Assembly: GCF_014284235.1 (NCBI RefSeq)
Contig: NZ_JACOGD010000001.1
Location: forward strand, 62,001-126,000
Direction: 5' to 3'
Source: Cognatundibacterium curvum
Lineage (GTDB): Bacteria; Pseudomonadota; Gammaproteobacteria; Burkholderiales; Burkholderiaceae_D
Length of the DNA: 64,000 nt
Shown here: piece after piece, positions 56,754 through 64,000 of the stretch
How positions within the stretch are numbered: position 1 is the first letter of the stretch
Layout: every line of letters starts with the position of its first letter
Translations under genes and position numbers: made by a program
The notes under the pieces: model-generated
Database searches by the model: none
Told to the model about the DNA's origin: nothing
What the model saw: the letters and a program-made list of their open reading frames with translations, nothing else

Positions 56754-56823
56754 GATGTGTCCTTGATTGCGTAAGAAATATGGCGAACCCGGATGCGGGA
56801 TACCGGGTATTGCCTGACGAATC

Positions 56824-57264
56824 TCAATGATCGCGTTTGTAAAGCCAGACACCGAGCGGTAAGGCAAACAGTGGCAAGACCAGGGCAGCGATGGAAGACC
56901 ATACAGGGACAGGCAGATCATGGGGCAGGCGTTGCACCCAGACGCATAAACCAGCTGCGAACAGACTGGCCAGCAGTGTGTTGCGCGTAAGTCCTGATGC
57001 ACTGAGTTTGACTACCCAGCCGCCGCCAGCTAACGGACCTATCAGGCTTAACAGGTGAGCGCCGATCAGTGTGAGTGTGAACGCGAGTGTGCTGACATCC
57101 GATGCTGTGGCTGGTACGCCAGGGGTGTTGTGTAGCCAGAAATATCCCGATGTGACGGCAAATACAATAGCGTTGCTGAGGCCGCAGCTCACCATTGCAC
57201 CAAACAAGACAGCAGCGCAGTTACGGACAGAATCAGGAGTGGCAAGCAGTTGTTGGGTATTCAT
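56824..57264 (-). CDS. Hypothetical four-helix membrane protein
   Basis: Not recognised. 146 residues with four hydrophobic segments (about 17-40, 62-85, 96-110, 121-140) and a basic end (YKRDH). It precedes the secreted protein gene by 70 bases in the same direction, so co-transcription is possible. Confidence 0.55.
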   Translation of the reverse strand: MNTQQLLATPDSVRNCAAVLFGAMVSCGLSNAIVFAVTSGYFWLHNTPGVPATASDVSTLAFTLTLIGAHLLSLIGPLAGGGWVVKLSASGLTRNTLLASLFAAGLCVWVQRLPHDLPVPVWSSIAALVLPLFALPLGVWLYKRDH

Positions 57265-57433
57265 GTTGCATGTTGTTATAAATTAATTCTTTGACTTTAG
57301 CATAGTCGTGTTCATTTTGATATTTAATTGAATCAATAAAGCTTACGTCACATCGCGCTGTTGCGGCTGTTGCCTGCAAAGCGTTTCGGCAGTTATTTTG
57401 TTAAAAATCCAGCCAAAAACTGAGCAATACTGA

Positions 57434-57967
57434 CTAGGCTTCAACGTCTTTTCGCAAACGGCTTAGTCTGGTCTGCGCCGCACGCAGTAAAGCTTTGCTG
57501 TATATGTGATGAAAACCGGATAGCAGGTGGAAAACAAATCCAAAAGATGCGCTGCCATCCGCTGCGCGTGATTTGGGGACAACCACGCTGCCAAAGTAAA
57601 GCCGGGTTGTATGGTGTTGCTGCGTATTCAGTGCCTCCACCATGAGCCAGGAGCGTGTGCGTCTGGTGGCATCGCGCAGCAGGATTTGCCTGGCATTGCG
57701 CTGTTCCACATCCCAGATCGCAAATTGGCGGGTTTGATTCAGCGCCAGTTGTTCTGCATCGTGTTCAGTTGACGGGCGCCTGGCGAGCCATCTCAGCAGG
57801 AAGCGTTCTATCCTAAACAGTGGTGTGGTGTAGAAGGCATATACGTAATCGCTGAGCGTAATTTCATGCGCCAGATCGATGTAATAACAATCGGCATAGG
57901 CACCGGACTTGCCATAGCTAGCTGATAAAGCGAGGTCCGGTAGTGTGCATTGATGTATGGTCTGCAT
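57434..57967 (-). CDS. Hypothetical cytoplasmic protein
   Basis: A 177-residue soluble protein without signal peptide. Features: YADCYYIDLAHEITLSDYVYAFYTTPLFRIERFLLRW, TRSWLMVEAL, TRLYFGSVVVP and FHHIYSKALLRAAQTRL. The pattern resembles uncharacterised proteins of Burkholderiales, perhaps of the DUF2867 type; I cannot confirm the family. An isolated gene before the monooxygenase-like gene. Confidence 0.6.
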   Translation of the reverse strand: MQTIHQCTLPDLALSASYGKSGAYADCYYIDLAHEITLSDYVYAFYTTPLFRIERFLLRWLARRPSTEHDAEQLALNQTRQFAIWDVEQRNARQILLRDATRRTRSWLMVEALNTQQHHTTRLYFGSVVVPKSRAADGSASFGFVFHLLSGFHHIYSKALLRAAQTRLSRLRKDVEA

Positions 57968-58046
57968 GGTGTTTTAAAAACTGACTGGCTTGCTATAGCT
58001 TTGTCGACGCCGCCTCAACAGGCCGCGCCGACTGAGTAGTTTTAAC

Positions 58047-58337
58047 TTATATGACCGAGCACTGCTGCACCGTGAGTGCTGTAATCATTGCGCCGGCTTG
58101 TTCTTTGAAACGTGCCAGACTGCTGCCCTGATCGTGTGCTTGATAGGCTTCCTGGTTGGCGTATAACTCAAAGATCATGATGGTATTGCTGAGTTCATCA
58201 GGCTGCAGTAATTCAAATTGCAGCGTGCCTGCTTCGGTTTGCAGACTGCGTTGCTGATGGTCACTGAGTGCTTGTAAAAATGCCGCTTTGGATTCTTCTT
58301 GATAAGAGATGGAGACAACGAGCGCTACTTTTTTCAT
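58047..58337 (-). CDS. Antibiotic-biosynthesis-monooxygenase-like (ABM) protein
   Basis: A small dimeric alpha/beta-barrel protein of 96 residues (PF03992). ALVVSISYQEESKAAFLQAL, GTLQFELLQPDELSNTIMIFELYANQEAYQAH and FKEQAGAMI follow the ABM pattern of beta strand, helix and the core E-x-Y. Relatives include quinol monooxygenase YgiN and LsrG; the true reaction is unknown. Single gene. Confidence 0.85.
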   Translation of the reverse strand: MKKVALVVSISYQEESKAAFLQALSDHQQRSLQTEAGTLQFELLQPDELSNTIMIFELYANQEAYQAHDQGSSLARFKEQAGAMITALTVQQCSVI

Positions 58338-58505
58338 GCTGAACTTTCAGGTGGGTGTGAGCAGGGTTAAGGCTAAACAGATCAGCCTAAGCAAATCAGC
58401 GAAAAACAAATGCTGGGTGTAAATGTAGCATTTCTATTAATAATGTGCCGGACTATCCCTGGTTTGCTTTTCCACTGCCTGGCTTTGCTCAGCGATGTGC
58501 GCGGC

Positions 58506-59264
58506 TCATTTTGCCTTGCCCGGCAATCTTCTGAAACCGGTAAATTCTGCCGGTTCCCATTCACGGCTGGCCAGCAGCAGGCCAACGCCACGCCGTTTTT
58601 TGAGCGGGGCGGCCAGACTTTCCTGATGCAGGTCGGCGAATTTGCGTTTGAGCTGGCGCAGTTCGCTATGTAGCTTGCTGATGGCGGCTTCGGTCAGCAT
58701 GCCATGGCTGAAGCTCAGCGTTTGCTCGTCGTCGTGGAAGTGGGAATCCAGAAAATCATGTAAGCCGGATTGCTGAAAATACTGGCGTATCGGGCCAGCG
58801 GGCAGCCATTCGAAATCGCGTGTGATGTTGAGACGGATGCGGTTGCCGGGTAAGAGTGTGATCAGCCCCAGCTTATCGAGCTTGAGCAGGTAGTGCAGGC
58901 ATTCCGGTTCGGTATAGCGATAAACTTGCATGATCTCTTCCATACTCCAGTGATTGATAGCGCAGACTGCAACCAGCAACAGGCGTTTATCGGCGACCAG
59001 TTCTTTTTCCTGATTCTGGTTCAGCGTGGGCAGACGGTTGCCCTGATGATTGGCTTCCTGCGTCAGTTCCATCAAGGTCAAGCCGAGAAAATGTGCGATT
59101 TGCAGTATGCGTTCCAGACTCAGATTTACGGCGTTCTCTTCGCGCAGTATGCGCTTCACACTGGCCTCTGACAGCGCCAGCGCTTCCGCTACATCACGAT
59201 AGGTTTTCCCTTGCAGCTTGAGCTGGCTTTTGATGGTGCGCATGATTTGCCGGATTTCATTCAT
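58506..59264 (-). CDS. XRE family regulator
   Basis: A 252-residue regulator. The N-terminal HTH_3 domain (about 12-66) is KSQLKLQGKTYRDVAEALALSEASVKRILREE. The C-terminal 170 residues hold two winged-helix-like segments (MEEIMQVYRYTEPECLHYLLKLDKLGLITLLPGNRI and a later effector-type part). It is divergent from the ceramidase-like membrane gene 243 bases away and may control it. An ATG eight codons in (59243) is also possible. Confidence 0.85.
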   Translation of the reverse strand: MNEIRQIMRTIKSQLKLQGKTYRDVAEALALSEASVKRILREENAVNLSLERILQIAHFLGLTLMELTQEANHQGNRLPTLNQNQEKELVADKRLLLVAVCAINHWSMEEIMQVYRYTEPECLHYLLKLDKLGLITLLPGNRIRLNITRDFEWLPAGPIRQYFQQSGLHDFLDSHFHDDEQTLSFSHGMLTEAAISKLHSELRQLKRKFADLHQESLAAPLKKRRGVGLLLASREWEPAEFTGFRRLPGKAK

Positions 59265-59507
59265 GGTTTGCCTTGCCTCTGTGTTTATTCTGCCAGCTCG
59301 CTGAACGGGCCTGTTGATTTCGATGAAGTTGCACTATGGTAGCGATTTCAGCTACTTTTCTTGCGATAACAACTGACTTTTTCCTGCATGGTTTCATTAT
59401 TTGCCTTGCTTTGGCAAGCTCTGCGCTGGTTTTTTGGTCAAATAACGTCACTAACAAGCTGCCTCTGGGCAGTCTGTTAGTCAGTGATGTCGATATGGAG
59501 GAAAACA

Positions 59508-60266
59508 ATGCGTATATCAATGAAGTGGCTGCCGACAGCGATAGTATTCATCAGTATGTGTGCGATGTTATGGCATGGACCGGTCTTGCAATTGGCCCAT
59601 TATCATGAATTTGCCGATCAGGGTGTCTGGCTGGGTATTCCGCATGCTGCCGATGTATTGAGTAATCTGGGCTTCGCGTTCGTTGCTGCGCTGGCGGGTT
59701 ATCAGCTGTTTGTGCAGCAGCGTTACGCACGTTCAGCGTCGGCGCTGCCTGCGTTTGGCTTATTGTGTGTGACCGTATTCCTGACCGCAGCTGCATCGGC
59801 TTACTATCATCTGGCGCCGGATGATGCGCGTTTGTTTTGGGACAGGATGGCGATTGCCATTGCATCCGTTTGCCTGATCTGCGGCTTACGTGCCGATGCT
59901 AAGCCGGGCATGACGCCGTATCGCGCCTTACTTGAGTTAATGCTGGGCCTGATGCTGGCAGTCGCCAGCGTGATTTGGTGGCGCTACAGCGCAGACTTGC
60001 GTCCCTATCTGTTGCTGCAGTTATGGACAGTGCTGCTGGTCATAGTGTGGCAAGGTATCTGGCAAGTCGATCACCGGGTTCGTCGCTGGTTTAATGCCGC
60101 CATCGCCTGTTATGTACTGGCTAAGCTGGCTGAAATGGCGGACCACCGCATCCTGAGCCTGACCGCTTGCGTTAGTGGCCACAGTCTGAAACATCTGATC
60201 GCAGCAGGTGCCGCAGCCTGTGTTTTTTATGGTTTGCGGCAAGCTTGTGCGAATCCGGTGAGGTGA
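59508..60266 (+). CDS. Ceramidase-like (CREST superfamily) membrane protein
   Basis: A 252-residue inner-membrane protein with seven hydrophobic segments. HYHEFADQGVWLGIPHAADVLSNLGF, SAYYHLAPDDARLFWDRMAI and SGHSLKHLIAAGAA place the conserved His, Asp and Ser residues that bind zinc in alkaline ceramidases and related CREST hydrolases. The frame opens earlier, but the ATG at 59508 follows GGAGG at 59497-59501. It may act on a membrane lipid amide; a sphingolipid substrate is not assured in this organism. Confidence 0.72.
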   Translation: MRISMKWLPTAIVFISMCAMLWHGPVLQLAHYHEFADQGVWLGIPHAADVLSNLGFAFVAALAGYQLFVQQRYARSASALPAFGLLCVTVFLTAAASAYYHLAPDDARLFWDRMAIAIASVCLICGLRADAKPGMTPYRALLELMLGLMLAVASVIWWRYSADLRPYLLLQLWTVLLVIVWQGIWQVDHRVRRWFNAAIACYVLAKLAEMADHRILSLTACVSGHSLKHLIAAGAAACVFYGLRQACANPVR

Positions 60267-60355
60267 ACCGCCGCCACGCTAACTTCCGCTTGGCGTCATA
60301 AGCAGAATTCCCGCATAATCGGCGCATTAGTAGCCAATTTGCAAAGTGAACAGGT

Positions 60356-61159
60356 ATGTGGATAGATACGCATTGTCATCTCGATGCGAGCGAGTTTGGC
60401 GGGACTTCGCTGCAGCTTGCACAGCAGGCGGTGGCGGCAGGGGTGAGTCAGATTGTGGTACCAGCGGTGCATCTGAACTTGTTCAATCAGGTGCAGCAAC
60501 TGGCGCAGCAGCATGCGGCATGCGTGTATGGGCTGGGCATCCATCCCATGTATGTGCCGACTTCGGATGAAAGTCATTTGCAGATTTTACGTCAGCGTAT
60601 AGAGCAGGTGCTGAGCAGTGAACACGCGCATCAGCTGGTTGCGGTCGGTGAGATAGGCTTGGATTATTTTGTACCTGCGCTGACCCAAAGTCCTTTGCTG
60701 GAAAAGCAGGAATTTTTTTATACCGAGCAGTTAAAAATCGCCAGGGATTTTGATTTGCCGGTCTTGCTGCATGTACGGCGTTCGCAAGACAAAGTACTCA
60801 AGCATTTGCGCCGCATCCGGGTTCGGGGCGGAATCGCGCATGCCTTCAATGGCAGTGTGCAGCAAGCCGGGCATTTTCTGGATCTGGGTTGTAAGCTGGG
60901 CTTTGGTGGCGCGATGACGTTTACGCGCGCTTTGCAAATCCGCCGACTGGCAGCGGAACTGCCACTCGATGCGCTGGTGCTGGAAACCGATGCGCCTGAT
61001 ATACCGCCCAGCTGGATCAGGGAAGGCTATAACCGGCCGGATCAGATACCGGCGATAGGCGCAGTGCTGGCGCAGTTGCGCGCGATGGATGTCGCTGACA
61101 TCGCAGCGGCCAGTTCACGCAATGCGCGCGAGGTGTTGCCGCGCCTTTTACTCAATTGA
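60356..61159 (+). CDS. TatD family metal-dependent hydrolase
   Basis: A 267-residue TIM-barrel deoxyribonuclease/hydrolase. It starts MWIDTHCHLDASEF, with the metal-binding H-x-H; GEIGLDYF, LPVLLHVRRSQD, GIAHAFNGSVQQA and LVLETDAPDIPP supply the other ligands and catalytic residues. YjjV/TatD-type enzymes act in DNA turnover and quality control. It lies 12 bases before comEC, a suggestive link of two DNA-processing genes. Confidence 0.94.
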   Translation: MWIDTHCHLDASEFGGTSLQLAQQAVAAGVSQIVVPAVHLNLFNQVQQLAQQHAACVYGLGIHPMYVPTSDESHLQILRQRIEQVLSSEHAHQLVAVGEIGLDYFVPALTQSPLLEKQEFFYTEQLKIARDFDLPVLLHVRRSQDKVLKHLRRIRVRGGIAHAFNGSVQQAGHFLDLGCKLGFGGAMTFTRALQIRRLAAELPLDALVLETDAPDIPPSWIREGYNRPDQIPAIGAVLAQLRAMDVADIAAASSRNAREVLPRLLLN

Positions 61160-61171
61160 GGTAATAGCGTC

Positions 61172-63613
61172 ATGCGCAGCTTTGCTATCGCACTGACGCT
61201 GGGTATCTTGTGGCTGCAACAGCAAGCCAGCCTGCTGACATCAACGACGCTGATCGCTGTGCTTGTTGCCGCAGGCGGCTTATGGCTGTGCGTGTTCAAA
61301 CTGCATTTGCCTTATGTGCGCAGAGCGGCTGCATTGCTGGCTGCTGCGCTGATAGGAATAGCCTGGGCTGACTGGCGCGCAGAGCTGGCTTTGCAAACCG
61401 CCTTGCCAGAGGCCTTGGAAGGACGCGATTTACTGGTGACTGGCGTGGTAGCCAGCTTGCCGGGCGTGAATGTGAATGGCAGCAGCTTTCAACTGGACGT
61501 TGAGACTCTGAGCGAATTCAAAGCTGCGCAAACAAGCGCAGCGCAAGCCCCACTGCCGGGTCAAGACCGGCTTCCCTCCCGTATCAGTTTATTCTGGCCA
61601 GCCAGAGCTGGTGAGGCGCCAAGCCTCAAAGCAGGTCAGCGCTGGCGCTTGCCGGTACGTCTGAAACGTCCGCATGGCAATCAGAATCCTGGCGGTTTTG
61701 ATGCCGAATTGTGGATGCTGGAACAGGGTGTACGCGCTACCGGCACGATACAAACCGCACAGTCAGCCGCAATTCAGCCGCTACAGGACTTTGTGCCGGG
61801 TGTGCTGTATGCGGTAGACCGTTGTCGCGGCTGGTTGCGCGAACGTATCCATGCAGCCTTGCTTGGTAAGCCCTATGCAGCAGTGGTGGTGGCGCTGGTG
61901 ATCGGCGATCAGCGCGAAATCCGTCAGGCGGAATGGAATATTTTTCAGCGTTCCGGCATCGGTCATCTGATCAGCATTTCTGGTTTGCACATCACCATGC
62001 TGGCGGGTTTTTTTGCGGTGTTGATGGGTGCTTTGTGGCGACGTTCATTCTTCATATTCCATACACGGCCTTTGCCATTAAGGCTGCCGGCGCAAAAGGT
62101 GATGGCGGCGACGGCTGCTGCAGTCGCTGTGCTGTATGTGGCACTGGCAGGGTTTGGTGTGCCTGCGCAAAGAACGATGTATATGCTGCTTACGGTTGCA
62201 GTAGCGATTTGGAGCGGGCGTTTTAATCAATTTTCTTCTGTGCTTGCACTGGCGCTGTGTGTGGTGCTGGTGATTGATCCCTGGGCTCTGATGTGGCCGG
62301 GATTCTGGCTGTCCTTTGTGGCGGTTGCAGTGATTTTGTATGTGGCCAGAGATGAAGCTATTGGCAGCCTCAATGCAGACAGTGACTGGCGGGTGCGTCT
62401 GCGCCGCAACTGGCATGCCGCATTGCGTACCCAGTATGGCATCACGCTGGGTTTGCTGCCACTGACCATGCTGCTGTTTGCGCAGATTTCGCTGATTAGT
62501 CCGCTGGCGAATGCGTTTGCGATACCGCTGGTGAGTTTTCTGATTACCCCGCTGGTCTTGTCTGGTGTCTTCCTGCCTGAGCCTTTCTGTGGCTGGCTGC
62601 TGAGTCTGGCGCATGCCGGTATTGCGCTGATGGCGGAGTTGCTGGCCTGGCTCAGTGCGCCGGACTGGGTGATCTGGACTGCGCCACAACCATCCTTGCC
62701 GATGTTTTTGCTGGCGATGCTAGGGGTGTTGTGGCTGCTGGGGCCGCGTGCTTTGCCGATGCGCTGGTTGGGGTTGGTCTGCTTGCTGCCTGTGCTGATG
62801 CCGCATCCACCCGCAATAGCTGAGGCAGGCTTTCGCGCCACGGTGCTGGATGTGGGGCAGGGTACCGCTGTGCTGATACAGACCCGGCAGCATACGCTGT
62901 TATATGACACTGGTCCGGCTTACGGCCAAGATAGCGATGCGGGTAGCCGCGTGATTTTGCCGTTTTTACGGGCTCAGGGCATACGCAAACTCGATCGTTT
63001 GCTGATTTCACATCAGGACACCGATCACTCAGGCGGTGCTGCCAGCATACTGGCGCAAATGGCAGTAGATGGCGTGATCAGCTCCCTGCCTGATCAGCAT
63101 GCCCTGCGTCAGTCTGCACGCCCGCACAGCGCCTGCGTTGCAGGCCAGTCCTGGCAATGGGATGGTGTCACATTTGAGATGCTGCAGCCGACTGCAGCCA
63201 GCTATGCGAGCGATAAATGGAAGCCCAATGCGCGCAGCTGTACCCTGAAAATTTCGACGCCGCAGTTATCTATGCTGTTACCAGGCGACGCAGAAGCGAT
63301 ACAGGAAGACGAGATGCTGCATATGCTGCCTGAGAAACTGCCAGCTACCGTTTTGCTGGCGCCGCACCACGGCAGCGGCACTTCATCTACGGCGGCATTT
63401 CTGCAAGCGGTGCATCCTGAACTGATTGTGATCCAGTCTGGCTACCTGAATCGCTACCACCACCCCAAGCCTGTGGTGCTGGAACGCTATCAGGCATTTG
63501 GAATAAACCATCTAAGAACCGATGAGGCAGGTGCTATTCAACTTGATTTTGAAGCATCATTGCATATTTCCGAATATAGAAAACAACACGCGCGTTACTG
63601 GTATGGGCAATAA
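61172..63613 (+). CDS. comEC: DNA uptake channel ComEC/Rec2
   Basis: This 813-residue inner-membrane protein transports single-stranded DNA during natural transformation. N-terminal membrane helices and the OB-like DUF4131 region (about 40-200) lead into the competence domain with GDQREIRQAEWNIFQRSGIGHLISISGLHITM. Many helices follow (about 290-540). The C-terminal metallo-beta-lactamase-type domain (about 550-795) has RLLISHQDTDHSGGA (H-x-D-x-D-H-x-G), MLLPGDAEA and LLAPHHGS. The full length argues that it is functional. Confidence 0.95.
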   Translation: MRSFAIALTLGILWLQQQASLLTSTTLIAVLVAAGGLWLCVFKLHLPYVRRAAALLAAALIGIAWADWRAELALQTALPEALEGRDLLVTGVVASLPGVNVNGSSFQLDVETLSEFKAAQTSAAQAPLPGQDRLPSRISLFWPARAGEAPSLKAGQRWRLPVRLKRPHGNQNPGGFDAELWMLEQGVRATGTIQTAQSAAIQPLQDFVPGVLYAVDRCRGWLRERIHAALLGKPYAAVVVALVIGDQREIRQAEWNIFQRSGIGHLISISGLHITMLAGFFAVLMGALWRRSFFIFHTRPLPLRLPAQKVMAATAAAVAVLYVALAGFGVPAQRTMYMLLTVAVAIWSGRFNQFSSVLALALCVVLVIDPWALMWPGFWLSFVAVAVILYVARDEAIGSLNADSDWRVRLRRNWHAALRTQYGITLGLLPLTMLLFAQISLISPLANAFAIPLVSFLITPLVLSGVFLPEPFCGWLLSLAHAGIALMAELLAWLSAPDWVIWTAPQPSLPMFLLAMLGVLWLLGPRALPMRWLGLVCLLPVLMPHPPAIAEAGFRATVLDVGQGTAVLIQTRQHTLLYDTGPAYGQDSDAGSRVILPFLRAQGIRKLDRLLISHQDTDHSGGAASILAQMAVDGVISSLPDQHALRQSARPHSACVAGQSWQWDGVTFEMLQPTAASYASDKWKPNARSCTLKISTPQLSMLLPGDAEAIQEDEMLHMLPEKLPATVLLAPHHGSGTSSTAAFLQAVHPELIVIQSGYLNRYHHPKPVVLERYQAFGINHLRTDEAGAIQLDFEASLHISEYRKQHARYWYGQ

Positions 63614-63690
63614 GCCCAAAAACAGGGAAAAAACATAAACACAGTCAGTCTGCAGGTACGCGCGCAAACAGGAAGATGAAGGCAGGGGAC

Positions 63691-64000
63691 ATGCAAACAA
63701 ATATTCATTTCGTACACGGTAATGGCTTCCCATCTGGCAGCTACCGTGTTTTTCTCGATCACTTGCGGCAGGAGTATGAGGTACAAGTGACGGAAAAAAT
63801 CGGCCACCAGGCGAATTATCCAGTCACTGATGGCTGGCCGCATCTGGTGCAGGAGTTAATCGATACGCTGGAAAGCCGCTATCGGCAGCCAGTGATTTTA
63901 GTCGGGCATTCGCTGGGTGGCTTGCTGTCGCTGATGACCGCGCAGCAGCGACCGGATCTGGTCAAGGCAGTAGTGGTGATCGATTCGCCAGTAGTGGCGG
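63691..64000 (+). CDS. Alpha/beta hydrolase, N-terminal part
   Basis: The gene runs off the window end; about 103 residues are visible. HFVHGNGFPSGSY is the oxyanion region, and the nucleophile elbow is VGHSLGGLLS. The ATG at 63691 gives the usual start of this family; an in-frame ATG at 63676 with AGGA nearby is an alternative. Substrate unknown. It follows comEC on the same strand. Confidence 0.85.
   Translation, partial: MQTNIHFVHGNGFPSGSYRVFLDHLRQEYEVQVTEKIGHQANYPVTDGWPHLVQELIDTLESRYRQPVILVGHSLGGLLSLMTAQQRPDLVKAVVVIDSPVVA

Overview
The window looks like the chromosome of a betaproteobacterium in Burkholderiales, most like the Oxalobacteraceae (Undibacterium/Herbaspirillum type). This rests on gene order (hemC-hemD-hemX-hemY, nadE followed by a P-II gene, ftsK-lolA-rarA-serS, moeA-moaD-moaE) and on protein similarity recalled from known families. 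No database search was possible. Most of the sequence is dense housekeeping DNA of moderate GC content. Two stretches, about 23.8-25.6 kb and 53.2-57.9 kb, are visibly richer in A+T and hold small, poorly known genes.

Layout. 0-3.5 kb: end of hemC, then hemD, hemX and hemY in one tightly packed heme operon. 3.5-11.3 kb: pyrophosphatase, a membrane-anchored Ser/Thr kinase with a FemAB-like acetyltransferase, nadE, P-II, an amino-acid-type binding protein, and trxB with an Smr protein. 11.5-17.4 kb: ftsK, lolA, rarA, serS. 17.4-23.7 kb: an EAL-CBS-GGDEF regulator, a SIMPL protein, a degraded-looking stretch, an acyltransferase and udk. 23.7-25.8 kb: an AT-rich insert with an Ivy-type lysozyme inhibitor, lying between tRNA-Ser(CGA) and an 18-bp copy of that tRNA's 3' end. 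25.9-29.6 kb: a three-gene unit of PhnD-like binding protein, hybrid histidine kinase and phosphopantetheinyl transferase. 29.9-33.3 kb: molybdopterin genes, crcB and a response regulator. 33.4-39.1 kb: a BlaI repressor with a BlaR1-like receptor whose sensor is an S11 D,D-peptidase domain, then a TonB receptor and a proline iminopeptidase. 39.1-43.5 kb: a methyltransferase-like gene, clpB behind a textbook sigma-32 promoter, and a 99-bp palindromic repeat. 43.5-46.2 kb: an AraC regulator divergent from MFS and RraA-like genes. 46.3-53.1 kb: a TetR regulator with a palindromic operator and a complete tripartite RND efflux set. 53.2-58.3 kb: small secreted or membrane proteins and a methionine-aminopeptidase fold that has lost its metal ligands. 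58.5-64 kb: an XRE regulator divergent from a ceramidase-like membrane protein, tatD, comEC and the start of an alpha/beta hydrolase.

The most unusual items are the BlaI/M56-S11 receptor with its overlapping operator and promoter, the metal-ligand-less aminopeptidase, the PhnD-like/hybrid kinase/PPTase unit, and the tRNA-flanked insert carrying a lysozyme inhibitor. Domain and motif statements come from reading the translations. Functions are family-level inference unless stated otherwise.
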